A stretch of 64,000 nucleotides of DNA, taken from assembly GCA_041689615.1 (NCBI GenBank), contig JBDNFW010000039.1, positions 109,548 to 173,547 of the forward strand. The letters are read 5' to 3'. Position 1 is the stretch's first letter; each line of letters begins with the position of its first letter. Source of the DNA: UBA7359 sp041689615 (GTDB taxonomy: Bacteria; Pseudomonadota; Gammaproteobacteria; Eutrophobiales; Eutrophobiaceae). The position numbers and the translations under genes were made by a program. A model generated the notes under the pieces. That model worked only from the letters and a program-made list of their open reading frames with translations. It was not told where the DNA came from and did no database searches. Shown piece by piece: positions 35,045 through 44,603 of the stretch.

Positions 35045-35824
35045 CTATACCGTTTCAAGCAGAACATTCAACCTATCAGGGATGTCTCTCAAATCGAGAC
35101 CCGTTTTTTTAAATAATGCATCTGCTCTCTTTTTCAATTCAGTAGAATTTGGCAACTTTTGGCATGATGCAAAAATAATCGCATTAGAAAATTCGGGAAA
35201 TTCCAATAAATAGATATAATCAAAATAATTTTTCATTGGTAACAACACATTGACTACATCTTCTTCGGACTCTGGCAATATATTAATGGCTAATACACCC
35301 TTTTTATCAATGCACTTATTAATGTTGGCATAAAAATCATTTTTGTATAAACAAGAAGCATGTATATCAGCGCTAAAAATATCGCATAAAATAATATTAT
35401 AGATGTCATCATGCTTTGATAAAAAATACTCTGCAGAATCGTGAATAACATCTATAGTTTTTGGCAAATGAAAATAATCTTTAGCCAACTGAATAATTTG
35501 CTCGTTTGATTCGACTGATCTAATTTCAATTTCAGGCCATTTCGAATCCAGATAACGTTCAATCGATGCTCCGCCCAAACCAAGGTTGAGTAAGCGCTTT
35601 GAAGAAGGACAAAATAAAAGCACTGAGAGTAATGCCTGAATATTAGGCAACACAAGCTGATCAATAGCATCCATTCGCATTAATGTCTGAACAGAATTAT
35701 CACCTATATGCAGCCAACGATATTGTTGCCATTCTCGTACTTCAATGCTTTCATCGTCAATTAGACCAGAATAAAGCAATTGACTTTCATCGGTTTTGAG
35801 CTGAACTATTTTTTCTAGAGACAT
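35045..35824 (-). CDS. Spermidine-synthase-like methyltransferase-fold protein
   Basis: A 259-residue protein with a Rossmann SAM/dcSAM-binding core: LLNLGLGGASIERYLDSKWP (motif I), IRSVESNEQIIQLAKDYFHL with the acidic ribose-binding residue, VIHDSAEYFLSKHDD and NIILCDIFSADIHAS. The layout resembles polyamine aminopropyltransferases, but the N-terminal beta-hairpin domain is reduced and the putrescine-site residues cannot be confirmed, so I do not call it SpeE. It is divergent from rapA across 95 bp. Confidence 0.75.
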   Translation of the reverse strand: MSLEKIVQLKTDESQLLYSGLIDDESIEVREWQQYRWLHIGDNSVQTLMRMDAIDQLVLPNIQALLSVLLFCPSSKRLLNLGLGGASIERYLDSKWPEIEIRSVESNEQIIQLAKDYFHLPKTIDVIHDSAEYFLSKHDDIYNIILCDIFSADIHASCLYKNDFYANINKCIDKKGVLAINILPESEEDVVNVLLPMKNYFDYIYLLEFPEFSNAIIFASCQKLPNSTELKKRADALFKKTGLDLRDIPDRLNVLLETV

Positions 35825-35919
35825 TATTTTAATTATATGTATTAAGAATACCCAAATACTGATCCGCCTGATAAAATCCGCAGCCTTTCAGCTATAAAAT
35901 ATTATATCAGGTATATCAC

Positions 35920-38733
35920 GTGTCAGAATTTGTTATTGGTCAACGCTGGGTGAGTCATACAGAGACGGAACTCGGATTAGGAATTATTGTTGGTGTAGAG
36001 GGACGTCGAGTAGAAATCAGCTTTCCTGCGGCTGATGAGCAACGACTCTATGCCACGGATAGCGCACCTCTGACACGTATAGAACACAAGTTTGGAGAAA
36101 CTATTCTAACTCAGGATGAACAGGCATTTAAAATTATTCGTACGGAACAATTTGAAGGTCGGATAATTTATTATGCTACAGATAAAGAAGGCCAGGAACA
36201 TCGAATTGATGAACTGGATTTAAATTGTTTTATTGAACTGACCACACCAAAGCAACGCCTCATTAGCGGACAACTTGATAACTTAAAAGCTTATCGCTTA
36301 CGTTGCGAAACACTTTTGCAATTACATCGCTTACAACAATCACCAGTAAAAGGTTTACTGGGTTCCAGAACAAATTTATTACCTCACCAGGTTTACATCG
36401 CTAATGAAGTAGCTAAACGTTACGCACCGCGAGTTTTACTTGCTGATGAAGTTGGTTTGGGGAAGACCATCGAAGCCGGAATGATATTGCATTATCAATT
36501 ACATAGTGGGTTAGCAAGTCGAATTTTAATTATTGTTCCCAATACACTGAGTCATCAATGGTTAGTTGAAATGCTACGTCGTTTTAATCTGCGTTTTTCA
36601 TTATTCAATGAGGATAGAATACAAGCGCTTGGTGAAGAAGAAGGCAATCCATTTGAAAGTGAACAATTAATTATCTGCAGTCTGGATATGCTTACCAGTG
36701 ATCCAGATTTATTTAATCATTCTCTAAAAGCGGATTGGGATATGGTTGTTGTTGATGAAGCCCATCACCTACATTGGACTGAAGGCGATGAAGGACATGA
36801 TTATCGTTGTATTGAAGCTCTCGCTAATAAATGCCGCGGCTTATTATTATTAACGGCAACACCAGAACAAGCTGGAGCGGGAAGTCACTTTGCCCGTTTG
36901 CGCTTACTTGACCCTGCTCGCTTTCATGATTTTGATAGCTTTCTAAACGAAGAAAAAGGTTATCAGAAACTCAGTGCAACGGTAAAAAGCTTACTGGACG
37001 AACCTGATGAACTGTTAACAGATGAAATGCTGGCATTGCTAAAAACATATCTTGAAAATGAAGCGCCTGATAAGAATAACCCTGATATTTTAGAGCGTGA
37101 GGAAATTGTATCAAAACTACTTGATCGACATGGTACTGGACGTGTGTTCTTACGAAATACCCGCGAAGCTATAAAAGGCTTTCCCGAAAGAAAATTACAT
37201 AGCACCCCTCTCGAATGTCCAAAACTCTATTCGACACTTTCAGGAAAACAAACACTATTTCCGGAAATAGAAATTGATAACAACGACTGGTTAAAGCAAG
37301 ACCCTCGAATTCAATATTTAATCAGTTTAGTAAATGAATTAAAGACTGAAAAGATATTGGTGATTTGTGCCAATGCAAAAACAGCATACAATTTGGAAAG
37401 ACACTTGCAATTGAAAATGGGAATTCGTAGCGCTGCCTTTTATGAAGGACTTAGCATTATTGAACGTGATCGCGCTGCTGCCTATTTTTCTGACACAGAA
37501 ATGGGAGCACAAGTATTAGTCTGCTCTGAAATCGGAAGTGAAGGACGTAACTTTCAGTTTGCCCATCATCTTGTTTTATTTGATTTACCTTTAAATCCCG
37601 ATCTTTTAGAACAACGTATCGGTCGGCTGGATCGCATTGGTCAAACAGAAGTCATTAACATTCATGTTCCTTATATTGAACATTCTGCACAGGCAGTGAT
37701 GTTCAACTGGTATCACAAAGGACTTAACCTCTTTTTGCATAGCTGTGCTGCTGGCTATGCTATATACGAAAAATTTGAAGCACCGTTAAACGAGGCTTTA
37801 GTTGAACCACAAAAAGATATTAGTTCGCTTATCGACGAAACGAATCAACACACCAATATCATTAAACAAAATATGCATGATGGCAGGGACAGATTAGTTG
37901 AATTAAATTCTTGCCGAAAAGATTTCGCAGAGGAAATTATAAATACCATCAACGATGAAGAAAAACCCAAGTTACTGATGGATTATATGGAGAGCATGTT
38001 TAATGCCTATGGCGTCGATCATGAAGAACACTCTGAAAATACATGGATTATCCGAGCTAGCGATCATATGCGAACCGGTTATTTTCCTGGTGTTGGCGAA
38101 GAACCGGTTACCATTACCTTTGATCGAAACAAGGCTCTCAGTCGTGAAGATATGCCTTTTGTTAGCTGGGAACATCCAATGGTGTCTGATGCAATTGAAA
38201 TGGTATTAAAAAGCGAGACTGGAAATACCTTTATTTCTACCATAGAAAAAGAGGGTATAGAGCCGGGAACAATATTACTAGAAACATTTTCCAGTATTCA
38301 TACAATAGCCCCGAAAAGACTTCAAGTTGATCGTTACTTACCCATTACACCTTTGCGCACATTAATTAGTAAAGATCGTAAAGATTATTCAAAACTTTTA
38401 ACACACGAAAAACTGAATACCCTAAGCATGAAGATTGAGCGGCAGACAGCGCATGCCATCATTAAACAAATTAAACCTGAAATTGAAACAATGATTGATT
38501 TAGCAATCAAGTTTAGTCAATCAAAACTACCAAAGATAAAAGAAGAAGCTCAACAGCGCGTTGATACGTTACTAGGTTCTGAAATAAAACGTATGAAACA
38601 ATTACAAAATAAAAATGCAACAATCAGAAAAGAAGAAATAGAGTTTTTGGAAGAACAACTGCATGCCTGCACCGAAATCATCAGCAATGCAAAATATGAG
38701 CTTCAAGCTGTACGACTGGTAATAGTTCAATAA
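35920..38733 (+). CDS. rapA: RNA polymerase-associated ATPase RapA (HepA)
   Basis: A Swi2/Snf2-family ATPase that binds RNA polymerase and promotes its recycling. At 937 residues it is slightly shorter than E. coli RapA (968). The N-terminal Tudor-like region starts FVIGQRWVSHTETELGLG. Helicase motifs: LLADEVGLGKTIEAG (Walker A), VVDEAHHLHW (DEAH-type), LLTATPEQ, and the C-terminal SEIGSEGRNFQFA and EQRIGRLDRIGQ. The start codon is GTG with CAGG upstream. Confidence 0.97.
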   Translation: MSEFVIGQRWVSHTETELGLGIIVGVEGRRVEISFPAADEQRLYATDSAPLTRIEHKFGETILTQDEQAFKIIRTEQFEGRIIYYATDKEGQEHRIDELDLNCFIELTTPKQRLISGQLDNLKAYRLRCETLLQLHRLQQSPVKGLLGSRTNLLPHQVYIANEVAKRYAPRVLLADEVGLGKTIEAGMILHYQLHSGLASRILIIVPNTLSHQWLVEMLRRFNLRFSLFNEDRIQALGEEEGNPFESEQLIICSLDMLTSDPDLFNHSLKADWDMVVVDEAHHLHWTEGDEGHDYRCIEALANKCRGLLLLTATPEQAGAGSHFARLRLLDPARFHDFDSFLNEEKGYQKLSATVKSLLDEPDELLTDEMLALLKTYLENEAPDKNNPDILEREEIVSKLLDRHGTGRVFLRNTREAIKGFPERKLHSTPLECPKLYSTLSGKQTLFPEIEIDNNDWLKQDPRIQYLISLVNELKTEKILVICANAKTAYNLERHLQLKMGIRSAAFYEGLSIIERDRAAAYFSDTEMGAQVLVCSEIGSEGRNFQFAHHLVLFDLPLNPDLLEQRIGRLDRIGQTEVINIHVPYIEHSAQAVMFNWYHKGLNLFLHSCAAGYAIYEKFEAPLNEALVEPQKDISSLIDETNQHTNIIKQNMHDGRDRLVELNSCRKDFAEEIINTINDEEKPKLLMDYMESMFNAYGVDHEEHSENTWIIRASDHMRTGYFPGVGEEPVTITFDRNKALSREDMPFVSWEHPMVSDAIEMVLKSETGNTFISTIEKEGIEPGTILLETFSSIHTIAPKRLQVDRYLPITPLRTLISKDRKDYSKLLTHEKLNTLSMKIERQTAHAIIKQIKPEIETMIDLAIKFSQSKLPKIKEEAQQRVDTLLGSEIKRMKQLQNKNATIRKEEIEFLEEQLHACTEIISNAKYELQAVRLVIVQ

Positions 38734-38742
38734 GGATATGAT

Positions 38743-39180
38743 CTAGATTTCCACAGATTCCTCTGTTTCGATTTCTTCCTGAAGTGGTTGAATAATATAA
38801 CCGGATACGTAGTCCACTCCAGCATCAATAGCTGCTGCAAGACCTTCACCTGTTTCCAGTTTGTCTGCAATAACCAGTGAATCATGTTCATGAGCAATAG
38901 AAACCACTTCTTTCATTTCCTTAAGACTCATTTCACTACCACCGAATGTAGGCGAAAATCGTGTGTACTCAAAATGCATATGTTTCATGCATTGTTCAAG
39001 AATGGAGTGATTAGGAACATGAAGTAATGCTGCAGATATTCCATATTTTTCACGAAGTTGTTCAATAAGAGTTTCAGCTTCATTTCGAAAGGTTAGAAAT
39101 TTTTTAACATCTATTTCTAAAATTAAGGAGTCCCCAATATCAGGAAAATCAGTGCCACCAATTAATTTATCAAACCACTT
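38743..39180 (-). pseudogene. Detached C-terminal part of the FimX-like EAL domain
   Basis: Reading upstream of ATG 38988 in the same frame gives uninterrupted coding sequence back to about 39180 (FFKWFDKLIGGTDFP, LILEIDVKKFLTF, AALLHVPNH), and downstream TRFSPTFGGSEMS, LVIADKLETGEGLAAAIDAGVDYVSGYIIQPLQE. This is the second half of an EAL domain belonging to the gene starting at 40439; a one-base shift at the A5 run 39182-39186 separates the two. ATG 38988 is not a real start. Confidence 0.8.
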
Positions 39181-40439
39181 GAAAAACTTTCATCTGAATA
39201 TGAGGACGATGTTAGAGTCATAAACAATGCTGTATCAATCGAGTTTCTACTGTATTCCTCAATTAATTTATTAATGCTAAATTGTATAACCCATCTATCC
39301 AGCGTATTGAGTTTATTTGTATCCTGAAGAATCGACATATATTGATCAGCTGAAAATTCATCTCCATCTTTGCCAATCAGATTCATTCGCGTTGTATAAA
39401 GACTTTCTTTGCGCATTAACGATTTCGCATCAGACACTTTAATAATATGCTGGAAGAATGGTTTTACCCTGTTTTTGATAAAAACATTTTCGAGTTGCGC
39501 TTTAATACTCTTGTTATCTTTTTCTTCTTTTCTCGCATCACCATAGATAGCATATGAATTACCTGGTTCATCGCGTGCAATTCGGCATGACACATCAGCA
39601 GAAATAAATACTGTTTCTGCATCAATGTTATCTGTATCAATTACGGCTACACCAATACTAACGGTATAATTATAGGCTCTACTCTTTTCAGAATAGGGAT
39701 GTTCAGATAATTCTTTACACAGTTTCCTGGCAAATTTTTCAGCGACGTTAAAATCGATACGACTTTTTAGCAATACGGCGGTTGCTGCATCACCCGAACG
39801 AATAGCAACACCTTCATATTTCTTACCTTTTAATAATTTGGATGTTACTTTAGCTATGTGACTACAGATTTTATCCGTTGTTATTATGCCAAATTCATCA
39901 TGTAAGCCCTGATAATCGTCAACTTCAATTACAAATACAACGTCATCTTTATTGGCTTCTTCTATTTTTCTCAAGAAACGACTTTTATTATAAATATGTG
40001 CACTTAAAGTAATAGTATCCGACTTAACCCGTTCTTCCCGATACTGTTTTGTCGCACGTTGAATAGATTCAAAAAGAACAATTTTAGTTAACTCGTTTTT
40101 ATGTAGAAAATCCTGAACCCCATATCTGAACGCCTGAACAATCACTCTTTCGTCGCTTTTGCCCGTCAACATAATTGCTGCCGGAAAATCACTTGATGCG
40201 GCACTGGCTCTAATCCATTCCAGTCCATTCTCACCATTACCTAAATCATAATCGACGATGACAAGTTGGTATTTTTCCCAGTTATATTCACTGCCCGGGC
40301 AACCATCTTCAATGTCGTACGTTACTACTTTTGCGGATGGCAATATGCTTTTGAAGTACTCAGTCAAAAGAGCACAATAATCTTTAGAATCATCGATTAG
40401 TAAAATTGATTTTATGTAGGAAGATGCTGAAGTACTCAT
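39162..40439 (-). CDS. REC-GGDEF-EAL regulator, degenerate (FimX-like), frameshifted
   Basis: The N-terminal receiver domain (ILLIDDSKDY; phosphoacceptor D63 in VIVDYD; K114) is followed by a diguanylate-cyclase fold with RSGDA (214-218) in place of GGDEF, and an EAL domain starting PFFQHIIK with ESL (345-347) in place of EAL. Loss of both catalytic motifs suggests a c-di-GMP sensor or scaffold, as in FimX of type IV pilus control. The frame ends early at 39162; the remaining EAL sequence is in another frame. Corrected length would be about 565 residues. No PAS domain, unlike Pseudomonas FimX. Confidence 0.8.
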   Translation of the reverse strand: MSTSASSYIKSILLIDDSKDYCALLTEYFKSILPSAKVVTYDIEDGCPGSEYNWEKYQLVIVDYDLGNGENGLEWIRASAASSDFPAAIMLTGKSDERVIVQAFRYGVQDFLHKNELTKIVLFESIQRATKQYREERVKSDTITLSAHIYNKSRFLRKIEEANKDDVVFVIEVDDYQGLHDEFGIITTDKICSHIAKVTSKLLKGKKYEGVAIRSGDAATAVLLKSRIDFNVAEKFARKLCKELSEHPYSEKSRAYNYTVSIGVAVIDTDNIDAETVFISADVSCRIARDEPGNSYAIYGDARKEEKDNKSIKAQLENVFIKNRVKPFFQHIIKVSDAKSLMRKESLYTTRMNLIGKDGDEFSADQYMSILQDTNKLNTLDRWVIQFSINKLIEEYSRNSIDTALFMTLTSSSYSDESFSSGLIN

Positions 40440-40724
40440 AACGCTCTACTATTATTCATAGCTTTATTTTTTATAATTTCCAAAGAGTACAAGAGTATTA
40501 GCTGAATCGCAAAACAAACTATTAAGCTTGTCGGCTAATAGAGACACTTAAATAATGCTATTAAACTTACGATATATATTAGCGGTATATTCCGAAAAAT
40601 AATTAAGGCATATCAAGTAGATCTCAAATTTAAGATATATTTGATATTGTTTGATGCACTGCAAAAAACATTTTTAAACCAATTTAGAATAAACGCGGAA
40701 CTACTAGAGAGGCGATACAAAAAC

Positions 40725-41132
40725 TTATTTGACTACTTTTAAATGCGAACCTTTTTTCTTCTTACTTTCTTTCTTATCTGATTCAGTATTTGAAACTGAT
40801 TCTTTATTAGTTTGAACTTCAGATTCTTCTTCCTGGAAGATCATACCGCGACCATTTTCATTCGCATAAATCGCCAACACTGCTCCTATTGGAAAATAAA
40901 CATCCATACTTCTGCCAGAGAATCGTGCCTTGAAGTTTATAAAATCGTTACTTAGATCAAGATCACGAACAGCGCTCGGCGAAATATTTAAGACAATTTT
41001 ATTATCTTCAACAAAATTAAGGGGAATACTTAGATCGTCACCGCTTGCATCAACTAACAGATAAGGCGTTAAATGATTATCACAAATCCAGTCGTACAAT
41101 GCGCGCAGCAAATAAGGTCGATTCGAATTCAT
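40725..41132 (-). CDS. sspB: ClpXP adaptor SspB
   Basis: A 135-residue adaptor that delivers ssrA-tagged proteins to ClpXP. The folded domain (PYLLRALYDWICDNHLTPYLLVD, IVLNISPSAV, FKARFSGRSMDVYFPIGAVLAIYA) is followed by an acidic linker and a lysine-rich tail ending HLKVVK, the ClpX-binding module. It is second after sspA, the normal operon. The 285 bp between it and the FimX-like gene are AT-rich; I see no gene or clear promoter there. Confidence 0.95.
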   Translation of the reverse strand: MNSNRPYLLRALYDWICDNHLTPYLLVDASGDDLSIPLNFVEDNKIVLNISPSAVRDLDLSNDFINFKARFSGRSMDVYFPIGAVLAIYANENGRGMIFQEEESEVQTNKESVSNTESDKKESKKKKGSHLKVVK

Positions 41133-41170
41133 AACTTTGTTACAGAGTTCAGGCGTGTAGCCGAATAAAC

Positions 41171-41803
41171 TCAGCCTTCGTTATATTCCTTTTCTACATT
41201 TGACATACTGGTTTGAAATGCTTCGCGTTCAAATAGTCTATCTGCATATTCCTGTAATGGTTTAGCTGACATTGGTAACTTTATTCCATATTCATCCAAA
41301 CGCCACATTAATGGTCCGACACAACAATCAATCAGTGAATACTCTTCTGACATAAAATAAGGCATTTGTGCAAACGCCGGTGCAATCGAAGTTAAGTTAT
41401 CACGCAATACTTTCTTTGCATTTGCAGCAGCTATTTCATTTTCACTTTCGACCTCTTCAACAGCCGTATATAGATCGCGCATAACTCTGTAACGCAATTG
41501 GCGGTTTCTTGCTCTATTGACAGGGTCAACCGGCATTAATGGCGGATGAGGAAAACGTTCGTCTAAATACTCCATCATAATATGTGCATCATACAGAACC
41601 AGATCACGATCAATCAGCGTCAGAATCGAGTTGTAAGGATTTAAATCATTCAGTTCTTCAGGTCTGGCATCATCATCATCAATGTAATTAATCTCAACAT
41701 TGACATCTTTTTCTGCCAATACAATACGCACAGCATGTCCGATTGGACTAACACTGTCAGAATACAAAACCATTAATGAACGACGATTGGCGATACTTGC
41801 CAT
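41171..41803 (-). CDS. sspA: Stringent starvation protein A SspA
   Basis: GST-fold RNA polymerase-associated regulator of stationary phase and acid stress. The 210-residue product has the thioredoxin-like N-domain (LMVLYSDSVSPIGHAVRIVLAEKDV) and helical C-domain; LDERFPHPPLMPVDPVNRA matches the SspA signature. The GSH-binding catalytic residue is absent, as expected for SspA. It sits between petC and sspB as in pseudomonads. Confidence 0.95.
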   Translation of the reverse strand: MASIANRRSLMVLYSDSVSPIGHAVRIVLAEKDVNVEINYIDDDDARPEELNDLNPYNSILTLIDRDLVLYDAHIMMEYLDERFPHPPLMPVDPVNRARNRQLRYRVMRDLYTAVEEVESENEIAAANAKKVLRDNLTSIAPAFAQMPYFMSEEYSLIDCCVGPLMWRLDEYGIKLPMSAKPLQEYADRLFEREAFQTSMSNVEKEYNEG

Positions 41804-41878
41804 TGTTTAAATCTCCAGCCTGTTAAGAAAGCGCGGGATTATACTACAGATTCTGAAATAAGGGGGTTTCGTGCAAAC

Positions 41879-42628
41879 TTAATGCACATCGCGCCAATAT
41901 TCCTTTTTGAGCAGGTAAGTAATAATCATAAGAATAAAGAGATACAGCATTACCCAGACACCGATCTTGGTACGTTTAAGCTTGATTGGCTCGCCTAGAT
42001 AGACCAGGAAATTGACTAAATCACGTACGGTTTGATCGTATTGTTCTGGTTTTTGAGAGCCCTCGCTAATTAATTCCAAATCCTCATAAGTAGAAGCGTG
42101 GTGTGCTCCATCATCATGCTTTTGTTCAGTTAAGCGCTGAACACCTTGAAGCTCCCATAACACATTAGGCATACCCACATCTTTGAATGCCAAATTATTC
42201 ACGCCAAAAGGACGAGATTCATCAACATAAAATGTTTTGAAATAACTATAGAGCCAATCCGCACCACGAGAACGGGCAATAACAGATAAATCAGGTGGTG
42301 TAACACCAAAAAAACGATCAGCATCAGATTCGCGCATCGCTATTTTCATTGTTTCACCAACTTTATCAGTACCAAACATAAAATTCTTTTTCAGCACATC
42401 TTCACTAATCCCTAGATCCGTACCCATTCGGTTATAACGCATATAGGCAGCTGAGTGACAACTTAAACAATAATTAACAAATGTTTTCGCGCCGCGTTGT
42501 AATGAAGTCTGATTAGAAAGATCAACTTCCATATGCATTAATTTTGCACCGCCTGCAGCAGAAACACTGACAGAAACCATCATTAAAAGAATGAAGACTA
42601 TGCCATGTAATTGTTTGTATCCTTTCAT
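41879..42628 (-). CDS. petC: Cytochrome c1 of the bc1 complex
   Basis: Membrane-bound c-type cytochrome carrying electrons from the Rieske centre to soluble cytochrome c. The 249-residue product has an N-terminal signal (to about SAAGG), heme motif CLSCH near residue 54 with SAAYMRYNRMG, and a C-terminal membrane anchor (VWVMLYLFILMIITYLL). The start overlaps the petB stop in ATGA. It is the third gene of petABC. Confidence 0.96.
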   Translation of the reverse strand: MKGYKQLHGIVFILLMMVSVSVSAAGGAKLMHMEVDLSNQTSLQRGAKTFVNYCLSCHSAAYMRYNRMGTDLGISEDVLKKNFMFGTDKVGETMKIAMRESDADRFFGVTPPDLSVIARSRGADWLYSYFKTFYVDESRPFGVNNLAFKDVGMPNVLWELQGVQRLTEQKHDDGAHHASTYEDLELISEGSQKPEQYDQTVRDLVNFLVYLGEPIKLKRTKIGVWVMLYLFILMIITYLLKKEYWRDVH

Positions 42629-43872
42629 TTGTCTGTCACCCTGTCTGGTACAGCCTTATCATTATCCATCGCGGTATAAAACGGCATTAAGAAAAAGAAA
42701 CTAAAATAAACAACCGAAAAAAATCGCGCCATCCATGTATAAAGAGGCGTTACACCTTGCATGCCTAACCAGCCTAATGAAACAAAACTGATAACAAATG
42801 CAGTTAAAGCAATACGATAATTCATACCACGATAACGAATGGATTTAACCGGACTTCGATCTAACCAAGGCAATAACAAGAATATATTAACCGCCAATCC
42901 CATAGCGACGACGCCACCTAACTTATCCGGTATTGCGCGTAAAATGGCGTAAAACGGCGTGAAATACCAAACTGGCGCTATATGTGCCGGTGTTGTAAAT
43001 GGATCTGCCGGTGTGAAATTGGCATGTTCAAGAAAATAACCTCCCATTTCTGGCGCAAAAAATACCACTGCAAAAAAGAAAATTAAAAATACCACTGCAC
43101 CGAAAATATCTTTCACCGTGTAATACGGATGAAATGGAATACCGTCTAAAGGAATCCCTTCTGCATTTTTATTCTTTTTGATTTCAACGCCATCGGGATT
43201 ATTCGATCCGACTTCGTGTAGGGCCAATATATGAAAGCCAACCAAACCAAGAATAAGTAAGGGAAAGGCAATGACGTGTAATGAGAAAAAGCGGTTTAAG
43301 GTGACACCGGAAACAACGAAATCACCACGAATCCATTCTGCTAAATCTGGACCGATAAGTGGTATGGCACCGAACAGCGAAATAATGACTTTCGCTCCCC
43401 AATACGACATTTGCCCCCAAGGCAGGAGATAACCAAAAAAGGCTTCAGCCATAATCACCAGGTAAAGTGCCATCCCGGATAGCCATAGTAACTCGCGAGG
43501 CTTTTTATAAGAACCATAAAGTAGCGTACGGAACATGTGCAAAAAGATAACAACGAAAAAGGCTGAAGCGCCGGTTGAATGCATATAACGAATAAACCAA
43601 CCCCAGCTGACATCACGCATGATGTATTCAACTGAAGCAAAGGCACCTTCCTCTGATGGGTTGTAATTCATTGTCAGCCAAATACCGGTCAGTATCTGAA
43701 TAACCAAAACCAACAGGGCTAAAGAACCAAAGAAATACCAGAAGTTAAAGTTTTTCGGCGCATAATATTTGGCCAGATGCTCATTCCAGCTTTTCACTAA
43801 CGGGAAGCGAGCATCGACCCAGTCCCGTAAGCCAGTTAATCCTTTAACAACTTGCTTTTCGATATCAGCCAT
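42625..43872 (-). CDS. petB: Cytochrome b of the bc1 complex
   Basis: A 415-residue polytopic subunit with two b hemes and the quinone sites. Heme-ligand histidines are seen in RYMHSTGAS and FLHMFRT, and in SLHVIAFP and VGFHILALH. The Qo motif that is PEWY in mitochondria reads PVWY here (HIAPVWYFTPFY), a variant known from other proteobacteria. It shares one base with the petA stop (TAATG). Confidence 0.97.
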   Translation of the reverse strand: MADIEKQVVKGLTGLRDWVDARFPLVKSWNEHLAKYYAPKNFNFWYFFGSLALLVLVIQILTGIWLTMNYNPSEEGAFASVEYIMRDVSWGWFIRYMHSTGASAFFVVIFLHMFRTLLYGSYKKPRELLWLSGMALYLVIMAEAFFGYLLPWGQMSYWGAKVIISLFGAIPLIGPDLAEWIRGDFVVSGVTLNRFFSLHVIAFPLLILGLVGFHILALHEVGSNNPDGVEIKKNKNAEGIPLDGIPFHPYYTVKDIFGAVVFLIFFFAVVFFAPEMGGYFLEHANFTPADPFTTPAHIAPVWYFTPFYAILRAIPDKLGGVVAMGLAVNIFLLLPWLDRSPVKSIRYRGMNYRIALTAFVISFVSLGWLGMQGVTPLYTWMARFFSVVYFSFFFLMPFYTAMDNDKAVPDRVTDK

Positions 43873-44462
43873 TACACTGCCTCGCTATCATCGCCGATTA
43901 ACAAACGGCTGGGTGAAAGAAATTTATAAGGAGGAACAACTAGATTAGTGGGTGCTGGCATACCTTTGAATACACGACCCGCCAAATCAAAACGAGAACC
44001 ATGACAAGGACAAGCAAAACCACCTTTTCCAGCGGTAGGACTATCGTCCACCCCCTTTTGAATAAATTTAGGTGAGCAACCGAGATGTGTACACGCACCA
44101 ATGACAACCAGAAACTCGTTTTCCCGAGCGCGATATTCATTTTTGGCATAGTCCGGTTGGGCACTGGCATCTGATGAAGGGTCACTGACTTCATTATCCT
44201 GAGCCGCTATATCATCCAGCATTTCCTGCGTGCGTCTTAGTATCCAGACAGGTCTCCCTTGCCACTTTTCAATGACCAGTTGACCTTTCTTTAAATTACT
44301 AATATCGACTTCAACCGGTGCACCAATCGCCTTGGTTTTTTCACTCGGCGCCATCGCTGCAATAAATGGTACTGCTCCGGCCACGACGCCTGCGCCACCC
44401 ACTACTGTAGCAGCAGCAGTCAGGAATCGACGTCGACTCTTGTCAACATTACTATTATCCAT
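43872..44462 (-). CDS. petA: Rieske iron-sulfur subunit of the bc1 complex
   Basis: A 196-residue protein with a twin-arginine signal/anchor (SRRRFLTAAATVVGGAG) directing folded export, and the 2Fe-2S ligands in CTHLGC and CPCHGS. First gene of petABC; AGAGGA lies just upstream of the ATG. The 141-bp divergent space to the DegS-like gene must hold both promoters, but I see no convincing hexamer pair. Confidence 0.97.
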   Translation of the reverse strand: MDNSNVDKSRRRFLTAAATVVGGAGVVAGAVPFIAAMAPSEKTKAIGAPVEVDISNLKKGQLVIEKWQGRPVWILRRTQEMLDDIAAQDNEVSDPSSDASAQPDYAKNEYRARENEFLVVIGACTHLGCSPKFIQKGVDDSPTAGKGGFACPCHGSRFDLAGRVFKGMPAPTNLVVPPYKFLSPSRLLIGDDSEAV

Positions 44463-44603
44463 ATTATCCTCTGTAAGATAACTGATTGGTTAAATACCAG
44501 TATTATTATTTATGTAGTATATATTACGTTAAACTAATTATCGGATAAACAACACATCTATCATTAATTACTAAATAAGGGAATTAAAGTATTTTTAATC
44601 ATT

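Noticed and set aside
38743..38988. Separate 81-residue protein starting at ATG 38988
   Set aside because: Coding sequence continues upstream in the same frame as part of an EAL domain; the ATG is internal.
42625..43872. PVWY instead of PEWY in cytochrome b as a novelty
   Set aside because: This variant of the Qo motif is known from other proteobacteria and is not unusual.
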